NCBI RefSeq assembly: GCF_000420945.1
Contig: NZ_ATVX01000009.1
Coordinates: 110,460 to 174,459 of the forward strand
Direction: 5' to 3'
DNA from: Butyrivibrio sp. VCB2006
Lineage (GTDB): Bacteria; Bacillota; Clostridia; Lachnospirales; Lachnospiraceae
DNA length: 64,000 nucleotides
Shown here: positions 9,881 to 18,679 of the stretch, one piece after another
Numbering within the stretch: position 1 is the first letter of the stretch
Layout: every line of letters starts with the position of its first letter
Notes under the pieces: generated by a model
Told to the model about the DNA's origin: nothing
Seen by the model: only the letters and a program-made list of their open reading frames with translations
Database searches by the model: none
Program-made: the position numbers and the translations under genes

Positions 9881-9916
9881 GAGTGGTCAAAATATGTCCA
9901 CTCTGTTTTTTATACT
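9881..9916 (+). promoter_or_regulatory. Palindrome-plus--10 promoter of rep (site b)
   Basis: GAGTGGTCA-aaata-TGTCCACTC (9881-9903) is an inverted repeat with 8 of 9 arm bases paired. The core TGTCC (9895-9899) is followed by exactly 11 nt and TATACT (9911-9916). It is the closest relative of site a at 69-102: the two share GTGGTCA, TGTCCAC and TATACT. The rep ATG is at 9960. The likeness of these two suggests common control of initiator and replisome genes. Confidence 0.65.
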
Positions 9917-9959
9917 CTAAGGGGATGTATACATTTTGAATTGTTGGGAGAGGTGAAGT

Positions 9960-11138
9960 ATGAAAACAGAAGAACGTAACGAGCTTATAGTTAGGAGCAA
10001 GGACTATAAGAAGTCAAATGAACTTATTAATGCGATGGGCATAGGTACTGCTCTCAGCCAGAAGCTCTTTGCTGTTGGAATGCTTAACATGCATATAGAT
10101 GAGACCAACAACGTTGTGGCAACAATACAGGGGACGCAGCTTAGAAAGCTGTTTAATTCAACCTCTGGGTCTCTGTATCAGCATATTGAAGAACTTTGTG
10201 ACCAGCAGATCAAAGGCTCTACTATTTTCCAATGGCAATTACTCTTCAAGGACAAGGAAAACGGGAAGATAGAAGCACACCAGGTTGTGACTGATGCAAT
10301 TTTTGAAAAGGGTGTTCTTACTCTAAGGTATAACAACTACCTTACTGATAAGATCACGAATTTGAAGAAAGGCTACACGACACTAAGCCTTGCGGAGACG
10401 CTCAGCCTCAAGAGTGTATATTCCTTGAGAATGTATGAGATTTTCAAGTCGGCCTATGATTATCAGAAAGCCTTAAAGAAGAATATTAACGAATGTGTCC
10501 TGGAGTATTCGCTGGTGGAACTAAAGCTGGAACTTGGAATAATAACTACCGGTGGAAATAAGGAGATCAAAGCAGAGCTCGAGAAAGAATACCCCAACTA
10601 CGAAAGAATTGGGGAAATTGTAGACTCCATGGGGGATAAGGCCAATAACAAATACAAGGAGTATAAGGTTTTTAACAGGAATGTCCTGAGTAAGGCAAAA
10701 GAAGAACTTAACGAGAAAACCTGCATCCAAATGGACTATGAGCCTATGAAGAGCGGCAAAAGAGCCACCGGAGTGAGGTTCTTCATTGCCAGAAAAGATC
10801 TTGTGGAAGAACCTGTAGAGCAGAAAGCTACATTGACTGATGATCTTTTGGACGAGTTATATGACCTGATGCATGAGAACTTCAGGCTCAGAGAGATTCG
10901 GGAGATAGCAGATGCCGCGGAGTATGACGCTGAGAGGATTCGAAAAGCATACAACTATATGCTGAACTATAGCAATCCTATTGATAACGCAATAGCCTTT
11001 ATGAAGGATTGCATTAAGAAGGAATACTACAATCAGGAAAAGAAGCCATTTTTCCCAAAGAAGAATTCATTTAACAATATTATGCAAAGAGACAACATCG
11101 ATTTTGATGAGATGGAAAGACTATTGGTAGATAACTAA
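9960..11138 (+). CDS. Plasmid replication initiator, Rep_3 (RepB/RepE) superfamily
   Basis: The 392-residue protein has the Rep_3 initiator pattern of paired winged helices: IVRSKDYKKSNELINA, LFNSTSGSLYQHIEEL, AIFEKGVLTLRYNNYL, and LKSVYSLRMYEIFKSA are typical. Such proteins bind iterons at theta-type plasmid origins and often repress their own promoter. An added C-terminal half of about 110 residues, with DLVEEPVEQ onward, has no clear function. It starts after GGGAGAGG. No iterons are visible next to the gene, so the origin may be outside the window. This gene is the main argument that the replicon is not the primary chromosome. Confidence 0.85.
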   Translation: MKTEERNELIVRSKDYKKSNELINAMGIGTALSQKLFAVGMLNMHIDETNNVVATIQGTQLRKLFNSTSGSLYQHIEELCDQQIKGSTIFQWQLLFKDKENGKIEAHQVVTDAIFEKGVLTLRYNNYLTDKITNLKKGYTTLSLAETLSLKSVYSLRMYEIFKSAYDYQKALKKNINECVLEYSLVELKLELGIITTGGNKEIKAELEKEYPNYERIGEIVDSMGDKANNKYKEYKVFNRNVLSKAKEELNEKTCIQMDYEPMKSGKRATGVRFFIARKDLVEEPVEQKATLTDDLLDELYDLMHENFRLREIREIADAAEYDAERIRKAYNYMLNYSNPIDNAIAFMKDCIKKEYYNQEKKPFFPKKNSFNNIMQRDNIDFDEMERLLVDN

Positions 11139-11152
11139 GAACGAGGTGAATC

Positions 11153-11809
11153 ATGAGTAGTAAAGCAAAAAAGAAAAAACATAATGCATATAGCACAGGA
11201 CTTTTTGCAGGAATGCCTGTCTTAGCAGAAAGAGCTGCTGACTCAAATCGTAATGAGCTATCTAAGAAATTCATACAGGTGTCAAAAGAGTTTGACACTA
11301 TGATGAATGAGGTTAATGGAAAGAGTAAGACTAAGAAATATATGACATTTTGGCTGGATTTTGAGGGGCAGAACCTGTTTGATCAGTATATCGATATGTC
11401 GTATTTAAGTGATGATTTTGAGGATGCCAATTTCTTTTTGGTTGATGCAGGTTCCAAGTATGAGGCGGCCAGGCAGTTTGTAACCGGGAAATATAATGAC
11501 CTGATAAGACGAAATAAGAGATCCGAAATACAGAATATGTGTCTGGAATACATCTTTGAGGAACTGTCAGAGGGCGAACACGTTCAGGTAGAAGGCAAGA
11601 TTGGGCACTTGATAAGTGCAATTGAGAATCTCATGGAAGCTTATGAGATTGATGATGCTTCCTCTGAAGAAATGGATCCATTTAAGATGTTCTTCAGTAA
11701 GAGTAATGTAAGCGAGCTTTTTACGCCAGAGGTAGAACTGGAGTTATTCATTAAGGAGAATATCCATAACGTTGGAGTGTTGGAATTAAAAACTTTTCTT
11801 CAAACATAA
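11153..11809 (+). CDS. Hypothetical protein downstream of rep
   Basis: This 218-residue protein is not recognised. It has a very basic N-terminus (MSSKAKKKKHN), which could contact DNA, and an acidic helical remainder. It starts 14 nt after rep with a GAGGTG ribosome site, so it is probably co-transcribed and may be a plasmid maintenance accessory. That role is inferred from position only. Confidence 0.7.
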   Translation: MSSKAKKKKHNAYSTGLFAGMPVLAERAADSNRNELSKKFIQVSKEFDTMMNEVNGKSKTKKYMTFWLDFEGQNLFDQYIDMSYLSDDFEDANFFLVDAGSKYEAARQFVTGKYNDLIRRNKRSEIQNMCLEYIFEELSEGEHVQVEGKIGHLISAIENLMEAYEIDDASSEEMDPFKMFFSKSNVSELFTPEVELELFIKENIHNVGVLELKTFLQT

Positions 11810-11836
11810 GGCAAATCCTAAATAATTTACAGGTGT

Positions 11837-11868
11837 AGACAATCTTTGTCCTATCTCTTTTGTAATAT
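11837..11868 (+). promoter_or_regulatory. Palindrome-plus--10 promoter of the kinase/VWA/PP2C operon (site c)
   Basis: AGACA-atctt-TGTCC (11837-11851) is followed by exactly 11 nt and TAATAT (11863-11868). The stretch TTTTGTAATATG around the -10 is nearly identical to that of site e at 36350-36361. Transcription would begin near 11875, which favours the ATG at 11905 as the start of the first gene. Confidence 0.65.
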
Positions 11869-11904
11869 GTTGAATGAAAAAGAAAAGTGAATAGGAAAAG
11901 TCTT

Positions 11905-13251
11905 ATGAAAAGGAAGGATAAATCAAATAGTGAGTTCTCTGCAGGGAGTGAATTCTCCGCAAGGAGCGGAAACAAGTATTCAATACAAAGATTGATTGGC
12001 GAGGGTGGTCAAGGTTGCGTTTACGAGGCTTCTTGCGAGGGAGAAAAATATGCCCTCAAGTGGTATAAAACAGGAACGCAGGGAAGACCTGAACAGAAAG
12101 AAATCATAGAAAACCTGATCAGAAGAGCAAAACCGTCTGAGGCCTTTTTGTGGCCAATTGACCTAATTGAGCATGGGGATGAGTTCGGATATGTCATGCT
12201 ATTAAGGCCGCCAGGGTATTTAAGCATTCCGGCTTTACTGTCAAGAAAAGCGGAGCCGTCATTTATGACAATCTGCAAGATTGGATATAATCTCGTGGCA
12301 AATTACAGAAAGCTCCATGCGAGCGGATATAGTTATTGCGATATAAATTTCGGCAATGTTTTTTTTGACGCTGAGACAGGTGATGTTCTGATATGTGACA
12401 ACGATAATGTGACTATAGATGGCATGAAGCAATCACTGGCAATGGGAACTATAGGGTTTATGGCACCCGAATTGGTAATGGCATGTGAAAATCATACGTC
12501 AGAGCGCCCATCAACAGTCACTGATTTACATTCGCTTGCGGTGTTATTGTTTTATCTTTTTATGATTGCAGATCCATTCCAAGGGGAGCTTGTCAATAAG
12601 ATAAGATGCTATGATCTGGCGGCAAAAGTTCAGATTTATGGCAAGAATCCAGTGTTTATTTTTGATCCTGTAGATAAGAGCAATAGACCAGTTAAAGGCA
12701 TTGATGACAATGCCATTATTTTTTGGAATTTGTATCCGGATTATTTTAAGGATTTGTTTGTCAGGACCTTTACAGACGGTTTACATTCACCCAAAAAGCG
12801 AGTGCAGGAAATTGAATGGCAGAATGCAATCATCAAAATGATGGATGAGATGATCACTTGCCAGAATTGTGGGGCGGAAGTGTTTTACAATCCACTGATA
12901 GAAAAGTCGCATGCGGCTCATACGTGCTGGTTTTGTGGGAACTCTTTATGTGTTCCAGCCAAGCTTGAAATTGGTGATATGACAATACTGTTGAATTCTG
13001 AGTCAAAGATATCAGAGCACCATATTAAAAGAAATTACAACATGGAAAAGACAGTTGCAAGAATTACAAGGCATCCAACTTATTCGAATGTCTGGGGACT
13101 AAAAAATGAAAGCACACAAAACTGGATATATGAAAACAGTAGTGGTGAACAACAAATAGTAAAACCAGGAAAGTCTGCAACAGTTTCTCACAATGCAAAA
13201 ATACTGTTTGGAGAAGCAACTGGAGTATTTAGAACGAAAGGGGAACAATAA
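11905..13251 (+). CDS. Serine/threonine protein kinase with zinc ribbon (TerY-triad kinase)
   Basis: The 448-residue protein has an N-terminal protein-kinase fold: glycine loop IGEGGQGCVYEA, lysine in YALKWYK, catalytic SYCDINFGNVFF near 147 (Asp and Asn kept, HRD changed to YCD), CDNDN replacing DFG, and GTIGFMAPEL. A four-cysteine zinc ribbon follows (CQNCGA and CWFCGNS, about 318-344), then a beta-rich tail that may be FHA-like. With the next two genes it matches the TerY-P triad (kinase, VWA, PP2C) described for tellurite-type stress systems. I chose ATG 11905; GTG 11887 has no ribosome site. Confidence 0.85.
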   Translation: MKRKDKSNSEFSAGSEFSARSGNKYSIQRLIGEGGQGCVYEASCEGEKYALKWYKTGTQGRPEQKEIIENLIRRAKPSEAFLWPIDLIEHGDEFGYVMLLRPPGYLSIPALLSRKAEPSFMTICKIGYNLVANYRKLHASGYSYCDINFGNVFFDAETGDVLICDNDNVTIDGMKQSLAMGTIGFMAPELVMACENHTSERPSTVTDLHSLAVLLFYLFMIADPFQGELVNKIRCYDLAAKVQIYGKNPVFIFDPVDKSNRPVKGIDDNAIIFWNLYPDYFKDLFVRTFTDGLHSPKKRVQEIEWQNAIIKMMDEMITCQNCGAEVFYNPLIEKSHAAHTCWFCGNSLCVPAKLEIGDMTILLNSESKISEHHIKRNYNMEKTVARITRHPTYSNVWGLKNESTQNWIYENSSGEQQIVKPGKSATVSHNAKILFGEATGVFRTKGEQ

Positions 13252-13253
13252 AA

Positions 13254-13943
13254 ATGAAACGACCAGGAAGAGAGTTGGCTAATAGATCTTTACACTTTAT
13301 TTGGATGGTTGATTGCTCAGGATCAATGTCAGGGGACAAGATATCAGCCGCAAATTACGCTATTAAGGATGCCATACCGGGTATGAGGCAAGCTGCTGAA
13401 GAAAATCCTAATGCGCAGCTTTTGGTAAGAGCGTTGAGGTTTGATAATGGTGCGTCCTGGATAACTCCTGCACCTACGCCCGTTGAAGATTTTGATTGGG
13501 ATCCATTGGATGCAGCAGGTCTTACTGCGATGGGAGCTGCATATGGGCTGCTATGCGATCAGCTGGAGATGCCTCCGATGCCAGAAAGAGCTCTTCCACC
13601 TGTAATTGTTATGCTCTCTGATGGTAATCCTACAGACGAGTATAAAGCAAATCTGGATAGACTATTAAAGCTTGCGTGGGGAAAGAAAGCAGTTAGAATT
13701 GCTATCGCAATTGGAAATGATGTGGATAGAGCCATATTGGAGGAATTCACATGTAATCCAGAACTTGTTTTAAAGGCTGAGAATGCAGCGCAATTATCAA
13801 GTATGATCAAATGGGCTTCCACTGTCGCTAAGCAAGTATCTTCTCCAGTCAGCATGGCTGTTACGTCGGATACTGATGGTGGTGATATGCCAATCGATAT
13901 ATCTGGCATTTCCAGTGGTGATGCCTCAGTTTCTGTTTGGTGA
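13254..13943 (+). CDS. TerY-like VWA-domain protein
   Basis: This 229-residue protein is almost entirely one von Willebrand A domain. The metal-ion adhesion site is visible: DCSGSMS near 20, the threonine of GLTAMGAA, and the aspartate of MLSDGNPTDE. In TerY-P triads such proteins are thought to scaffold or be phosphorylated by the linked kinase and reset by the PP2C phosphatase. It starts 2 nt after the kinase stop and lies 12 nt before the phosphatase. Confidence 0.85.
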   Translation: MKRPGRELANRSLHFIWMVDCSGSMSGDKISAANYAIKDAIPGMRQAAEENPNAQLLVRALRFDNGASWITPAPTPVEDFDWDPLDAAGLTAMGAAYGLLCDQLEMPPMPERALPPVIVMLSDGNPTDEYKANLDRLLKLAWGKKAVRIAIAIGNDVDRAILEEFTCNPELVLKAENAAQLSSMIKWASTVAKQVSSPVSMAVTSDTDGGDMPIDISGISSGDASVSVW

Positions 13944-13955
13944 TAGGAGCATTCA

Positions 13956-14882
13956 ATGGGGATAAACACATATGCCAAGACGGTTCAAGGATCAAGCCAC
14001 ATCAGAGTCAAGAAAGTGTGTGAAGATTACTCCTGGTATGATAAGCACAAGAATATGCGCGATTGGACCGTCTGCGCTGTAGCGGATGGTCATGGAAGTG
14101 ATAAGTGTAAATATAGCCATGATGGATCAAGACTTGCTGTTGCAGCTTTCTGTAAAGTGGTTCGCGATGCTATGGAGAATGATTCTGAAACACTAAATCA
14201 TATGCAGATAAATGAGCTTCTGTGCCAGGAGTTTGTTGTAAATGTTAAGCGGGAGTGGAAGAAGAGAGTAATTGAACTCCATTTAGCAAATCAAAGAGAA
14301 ACGGATAATTCTTCTATGAAGAGGACATCTGTTAAACTGGCACATGTTAAAGCCGAGGACATGAACTACTCCAATAAAGAGATTGATTATTTGTTGTATG
14401 GAACTACATTGATCGGGGTAGTACAGGACAATGATAATACTATGATATTTCAAATTGGAGACGGTGATGCGGTGTATGTGGACAGAAAAGGGGCTGTTCA
14501 TCTGACAGAAAGCGATAATCTATTAGGCGTTGAAACACATTCCCTGGCAGAGGAAGATTACACTGATCACACGAAGTTAAAGATCTTGAATTTTGGTAAA
14601 ACGGAAAAAAATCCGTTCATGATAATTCTAACCACGGATGGATTTAGTAATTCATATACAGATGATAAAGCTTTTTTGGACACATGCTTTGAGTATTTTT
14701 ATTTTGCAAAGAATAAAGGTTTCAAACGGCTATGTGATGGATTAGGAGATAATAGGACTGGTTGGCTTAGAGAAATAAGCGATGGCGGTTGTGGTGATGA
14801 TGTTTCGATTGCAATGCTGTATTATAAGCCAAATATAAAGGATTATCTCAGACTTTTCACAAGGAAATACCTGAATGCCTAG
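13956..14882 (+). CDS. PP2C-family serine/threonine phosphatase
   Basis: The 308-residue protein carries PP2C motifs in order: an early acidic site (EDYSWYD), the metal-binding VADGHGSDK near 43, IGDGDAVYV, LTTDGFSN and the final GDDVSIAML. It should remove phosphates placed by the kinase two genes upstream. Compared with minimal PP2C domains it has an insertion around residues 90-140. It overlaps the next gene by 8 nt. Confidence 0.87.
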   Translation: MGINTYAKTVQGSSHIRVKKVCEDYSWYDKHKNMRDWTVCAVADGHGSDKCKYSHDGSRLAVAAFCKVVRDAMENDSETLNHMQINELLCQEFVVNVKREWKKRVIELHLANQRETDNSSMKRTSVKLAHVKAEDMNYSNKEIDYLLYGTTLIGVVQDNDNTMIFQIGDGDAVYVDRKGAVHLTESDNLLGVETHSLAEEDYTDHTKLKILNFGKTEKNPFMIILTTDGFSNSYTDDKAFLDTCFEYFYFAKNKGFKRLCDGLGDNRTGWLREISDGGCGDDVSIAMLYYKPNIKDYLRLFTRKYLNA

Positions 14883-15783
14883 GAAAAATGATGCTGAATT
14901 AAGACTGATTAGCACAATATTCTCTAGTCGGCAAAAGAAGAATAATGAACTGTATACCAGATTTTCCGGAATAATGATTCCAAAATCACGACTTAATAAG
15001 GCGATAAAGCTTTACAATGAGCGGATCGTAAGTATCGATACCATCTATCACGCTCATCGTACGGTCTTGGATCCAAAGAGTAAGGATTTTGAAGATAAGC
15101 TGATTCTGGTAGCAAATGCTCATGTTCGTGGGAAGATGTCGATGGAGACTGTACAGGTGAAGCTTATAACTTACGGTATAGTTGATGCGTTCTGTGAAAA
15201 ATGCGGCAGAAAGTCAGATGGGCAAGATAGAAAAGATGCTGCCAAACTGTGTGAGCATGAAATTGCTGTACTGAAATATATAGACGACTATCTTGTTGCG
15301 GGGAATGAGTATTTTGGAGCAGATTCCAACAATAATCTCAAATATTATGCAGAGGTGCTTGCGGGAACCAGGAGTGTGGACTCTTTAAAGCTTGTTTCTC
15401 GAAAAAGCAGCTTGGAATCACGATATTTGGGTGATTTTCCTGGCATGAGTACGTTGATTGATAGGGTAACCGGAGTATTTCTGTCGGATTCATGTCTGTG
15501 GAGCAGTGATAAAAGAATCAAGGCAGTTATTCTTGATGTAATGCCTGAAAAACGATTAGAAAAAAACATAATCAGGATACTGATAGATGAAGGCATAAAT
15601 GAAGACCTGGAAATCCGCAAAGACATAGAGGGGATAGCCAATAGGTATATTTCAATCCTGGTGTATGAGTATGGTGTAGGAATGGAAGTTGCTAGATCCA
15701 TCGCCTATTTTTGGATTATTTGCTATGAACGTATTATGGGGAAAAGCAAAAAAAATAATAAAAATCTTGACATGGACATATAA
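14875..15783 (+). CDS. Hypothetical protein ending the kinase/phosphatase operon
   Basis: No family is recognised for this 302-residue, helix-rich, basic protein. One cysteine pair (CEKCGRKSD) and a later cysteine-histidine (KLCEHE), at about residues 107-128, could form a zinc site. It begins inside the end of the phosphatase gene (ATGCCTAG), so it is probably coupled to it. Its last codons and stop lie inside the palindrome at 15774-15788, so the next promoter overlaps the gene end. Confidence 0.7.
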   Translation: MPRKNDAELRLISTIFSSRQKKNNELYTRFSGIMIPKSRLNKAIKLYNERIVSIDTIYHAHRTVLDPKSKDFEDKLILVANAHVRGKMSMETVQVKLITYGIVDAFCEKCGRKSDGQDRKDAAKLCEHEIAVLKYIDDYLVAGNEYFGADSNNNLKYYAEVLAGTRSVDSLKLVSRKSSLESRYLGDFPGMSTLIDRVTGVFLSDSCLWSSDKRIKAVILDVMPEKRLEKNIIRILIDEGINEDLEIRKDIEGIANRYISILVYEYGVGMEVARSIAYFWIICYERIMGKSKKNNKNLDMDI

Positions 15784-15800
15784 TGTCCGATATATATGAT
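15767..15800 (+). promoter_or_regulatory. Promoter with perfect GGACA-N5-TGTCC palindrome before the rtcB leader (site d)
   Basis: GGACA-tataa-TGTCC is at 15774-15788. A consensus -35 TTGACA sits at 15767-15772, with a TATATA-like -10 at 15791-15796 (spacer 18). Here the palindrome lies between -35 and -10. The 11-nt rule would give the poor -10 TAGTGT (15800), so this site may be read differently from the others, for example as a repressor operator. Confidence 0.55.
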
Positions 15801-15872
15801 AGTGTAATAACAGAAACAACAAACAAAGATTTTTCATGATTCTAAAATGAATTTCAAGAAAGGAGGACGATC

Positions 15873-15950
15873 ATGAAACACACGATGAATACTAACAACA
15901 TAGCAGCAATAGACAACAGGGGCATGATTGTCCGCCGTCTTTATTTCTAA
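15873..15950 (+). CDS. Short leader peptide upstream of rtcB
   Basis: A 25-codon frame (MKHTMNTNNIAAIDN... ending RRLYF) follows an unusually strong AAGGAGGACGATC ribosome site. It lies between the promoter at 15767 and a terminator-like hairpin at 15999-16024, in the 282-nt leader of the rtcB operon. Position, strong initiation and the downstream hairpin suggest a translation-sensing attenuator, fitting an operon that repairs damaged translation RNAs. This is inference. Confidence 0.5.
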   Translation: MKHTMNTNNIAAIDNRGMIVRRLYF

Positions 15951-15998
15951 AACTATTTCACACAAAGAAAAAGGACTGGTATAAGGACAAGACTTTAG

Positions 15999-16024
15999 GC
16001 CTCTGAGGATTAGAGGTGTTTTTT
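15999..16024 (+). terminator. Possible attenuator hairpin in the rtcB leader
   Basis: GCCTCT-gaggatt-AGAGGT is followed by GTTTTTT, a short stem with a U-run. An alternative pairing of ACACAAA (15960-15966) with TTTGTGT (16022-16028) would compete with the U-run, as in an antiterminator. The stem is only 5-6 bp, so this is a modest call. Confidence 0.4.
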
Positions 16025-16065
16025 GTGTACTCATTTACACAAGCACCTGCAACGGAGGTTTTATT

Positions 16066-17202
16066 TTGATACCAGTAAAAGGAAAATATTCAGATGCCAT
16101 GATCATGTGCATGGGAGATATCGCTGACGGAAATGTTGATCAGTATGCGATTGCCCAGGTTCAGATGATCAGTGACATCGAAGCTACTAAAGGTAGCAAG
16201 ATCCGTGTAATGCCTGACGTTCACCCTGGAAAGGTTGGACCTATCGGTCTCACAATGACTGTTACAGAAGCAGTGCTTCCTGCACTCATCGGAATCGACA
16301 TTGGTTGCGGTATGAGCATGGTAAAGATTGGAAAGATCAGAAAGGATTTCCAGAAGCTCGATACAGTAATCAGAGATAACGTTCCGGTTGGATTCAAGGT
16401 AAGAAACGCTGTTCACAGGGATGCATCAGATTTTGACCTCGGAAGACTCAACTGCTTTAAGCACATCAGAGATGATAAGGCAATGCTTAGTATCGGAACT
16501 CTTGGCGGAGGGAACCACTTTATTGAGCTTGATGCAGACGAGAATGGAGAGGGATATCTGATCATTCACAGTGGCAGTCGTCACCTTGGCAAGGAAGTTG
16601 CTGAGTATTACATGGATAAGGGACACAAGTACTTAATGGAACATGGAAAAGAGGATGTTCCATATGAACTCACATACCTTACAGATGAGCTCCTTTCTGA
16701 TTATATCCATGATCTTCAGGTGGTTCAGGAATATGCTGAGCTTAACCGTCACATTATCATGAGAGAAATCTGCAAGGGAATGAAGTGGAAGGTAACAGAT
16801 GAAAAGAGCTGCATCCACAACTACATTGAGCAGGCTGATGGAGCAGCTATCCTTAGAAAAGGTGCCATCTCCGCTAAGGAGAATCAGGAGGTGATCATAC
16901 CAGTAAATATGAGAGATGGCGTAATCCTTGGCGTAGGAAAGGGAAACACTGAGTGGAACAGCTCAGCACCTCATGGCGCTGGAAGAATCTCATCAAGAGA
17001 GAAGGTTACAACCAGCCACACAGTGTCTGAGTTTAAAGCTTCCATGAAGGGAATTTATACAAGCTGCATCAGCAAGGACACACTGGATGAGGCACCCTTT
17101 GCTTACAGGGATATTGATTACATTAAAGAGGCTGTAAAGGAGACTGTAGAGATCACAAAGCTCCTTAAGCCAGTTTATAACTACAAAGGAGGCAATGCTT
17201 GA
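16066..17202 (+). CDS. rtcB: RNA ligase RtcB (first copy)
   Basis: RtcB seals RNA ends with 2',3'-cyclic phosphate or 3'-phosphate to 5'-OH using GTP and manganese. The 378-residue protein shows PDVHPGKVGPIG near 50, DIGCGM near 79 with the metal-binding cysteine, LGGGNHFIE near 147, IHSGSRHLG near 167 and APHGAGR near 302, which holds the histidine that is guanylylated in characterised RtcB. It starts at TTG, 7 nt after CGGAGG. It heads an operon with prfH, and RtcB-PrfH pairs are known to heal and rescue damaged ribosomes. It differs in length from the second copy at 23245. Confidence 0.93.
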   Translation: MIPVKGKYSDAMIMCMGDIADGNVDQYAIAQVQMISDIEATKGSKIRVMPDVHPGKVGPIGLTMTVTEAVLPALIGIDIGCGMSMVKIGKIRKDFQKLDTVIRDNVPVGFKVRNAVHRDASDFDLGRLNCFKHIRDDKAMLSIGTLGGGNHFIELDADENGEGYLIIHSGSRHLGKEVAEYYMDKGHKYLMEHGKEDVPYELTYLTDELLSDYIHDLQVVQEYAELNRHIIMREICKGMKWKVTDEKSCIHNYIEQADGAAILRKGAISAKENQEVIIPVNMRDGVILGVGKGNTEWNSSAPHGAGRISSREKVTTSHTVSEFKASMKGIYTSCISKDTLDEAPFAYRDIDYIKEAVKETVEITKLLKPVYNYKGGNA

Positions 17203-18053
17203 AGATTAAGTTTGATAAGTATCATATCAAGCTGAGAAATGCCGAGCATACGATACTTATCCCCAGAAATACCGCTGGTATTCACTGGAACGCTGTTGGC
17301 GGTGAATGGGGAAATGAGCTTATCGGTGACAGAGAAGCTTTATATGCACTTTTATATTCATGTGCGGTGCTTACATATGATCACAATAAGATAATCTATT
17401 TCCCCATTAAGGAAAACAAGCTTAATGAAGAGGATTTTCTCGACTACAAGCATGATGTCGTGTTCACTACATACAAGAGCGGTCTCCATGTCAGTGATTG
17501 GAAGGAATACAGACAGATTATCAGAAAAATGACACCGCAGACTTATTCTTTCAATTACGACAGAAAAAGAATTGATGCTCATGCAAAAGAGATAGAGGAT
17601 CAGGAGTATTGGCACTACAAGGTAAGGGAAAGAACTTGCATCGGCTACGAAAAGGATGCTTTTGATACCTGGTTCGTAGCACTTGATGGAGAGGCTTACC
17701 TTTCCGGCTATGGGGCACTACGAGAAATGGCAGACAGACCAATGGAAAACGAATTTGTGAAGTGCCAGGGTTATCCTCCATTCAGGACTTTTCTTACTTA
17801 TGAGCCCGCAACACGGTATGGGGGCAGCTATAGTGATAAGTACTGCTATGGTTTTATGTTTTACGATACTTCTCTTGTTCCAGCGATGAGAGCATACATA
17901 GAAAAAATCCGTAGTGAAAAGAAGTTCGATGAGAAAAAGAAAAAGCTTGTAGTAAATGAACATGACACAACCAAGACCAAGAGCGACCTTAGAAATATCA
18001 GGGTAGCAAAAAAGAAAAAGACCAAGAAAGAGGAAGAGGTAGTAGAAATATGA
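17199..18053 (+). CDS. Hypothetical protein between rtcB and prfH
   Basis: This 284-residue protein is not recognised. It is rich in aromatic residues, with WNAVGGEWGNE, TYEPATRYGGSYSDKYCYGF and SFNYDRKRIDAH, and ends in a lysine-rich tail of about 50 residues that may bind RNA. It starts at TTG overlapping the rtcB stop (TTGA) after a GGAGG site, and its own stop overlaps the prfH start. This tight coupling within the repair operon makes a partner role in ribosome or tRNA repair likely but unproven. Confidence 0.75.
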   Translation: MKIKFDKYHIKLRNAEHTILIPRNTAGIHWNAVGGEWGNELIGDREALYALLYSCAVLTYDHNKIIYFPIKENKLNEEDFLDYKHDVVFTTYKSGLHVSDWKEYRQIIRKMTPQTYSFNYDRKRIDAHAKEIEDQEYWHYKVRERTCIGYEKDAFDTWFVALDGEAYLSGYGALREMADRPMENEFVKCQGYPPFRTFLTYEPATRYGGSYSDKYCYGFMFYDTSLVPAMRAYIEKIRSEKKFDEKKKKLVVNEHDTTKTKSDLRNIRVAKKKKTKKEEEVVEI

Positions 18054-18679
18054 TATTACAGATCAGCTCTGGAATGGGCCCAGTTGAATGTAGAGCAGCT
18101 GTAGGCGGCATTTTCAGAGCGTTACAGAAGGAATTTCCGGATATAGAGATGATTACAGGCGTGAAAGGAGAGGTAGAAGGAGCCTATTCATCAATCATTT
18201 TTACTTCAGAACAGGACTTGTCAGCCCTTGAAGGGACAATGCAATGGGTGTGCAAGAGTGGCTACAGACCGGGTCACAAGAGAAAGAACTGGTTTGTAGA
18301 CGTAAGCATAATCGAAGAGCCTGATGAAGTGGATGAGAAGATTACGGAAGACAAGATAAGAATCGAAAAGTTCCACAGTGGAGGACCGGGCGGACAGCAC
18401 GTTAACAAGACAGAGTCAGGGGTTAGGATCATTCATCTACCTACAGGTATTACCGTGTCCTCCACCAAGGAAAGAAGCCAGTTTATGAACAAGCAGGACG
18501 CACTCAAGAAGCTTTCTGCAATTCTCAAACAGACAAACGTAGATAGTAAGGATAAACAGAAAAACAGCGCGTGGAGTAAACATGCTCAGATAGTTCGTGG
18601 TAATCCAGTGCGCATTTATGAAGGTGAGAGCTTTAAGCTTATCTTCGTAAAGGAAGAAGAGGAGAACGAAGATTTATGA
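18050..18679 (+). CDS. prfH: Peptide chain release factor homologue PrfH
   Basis: This 209-residue protein is the short class-I release factor relative encoded beside rtcB in many bacteria. It keeps the GGQ peptide-release loop (SGGPGGQHVNKTESGVR, near 112) but lacks the codon-recognition domain of RF1/RF2. Known PrfH acts on ribosomes whose decoding-centre rRNA has been cut, so that RtcB can religate it. It overlaps both neighbours by 4 nt (ATGA), showing a tightly coupled operon. Confidence 0.92.
   Translation: MILQISSGMGPVECRAAVGGIFRALQKEFPDIEMITGVKGEVEGAYSSIIFTSEQDLSALEGTMQWVCKSGYRPGHKRKNWFVDVSIIEEPDEVDEKITEDKIRIEKFHSGGPGGQHVNKTESGVRIIHLPTGITVSSTKERSQFMNKQDALKKLSAILKQTNVDSKDKQKNSAWSKHAQIVRGNPVRIYEGESFKLIFVKEEEENEDL

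Noticed and set aside
9841..9959. Iterons for the Rep_3 initiator
   Set aside because: I looked for repeated 17-22-nt units around rep and in the 9236-9384 and 11810-11904 gaps and saw only the single promoter palindrome.
13559..13978. 139-codon minus-strand frame opposite the VWA gene
   Set aside because: It is the complement of a clear VWA domain and lacks any initiation signal.
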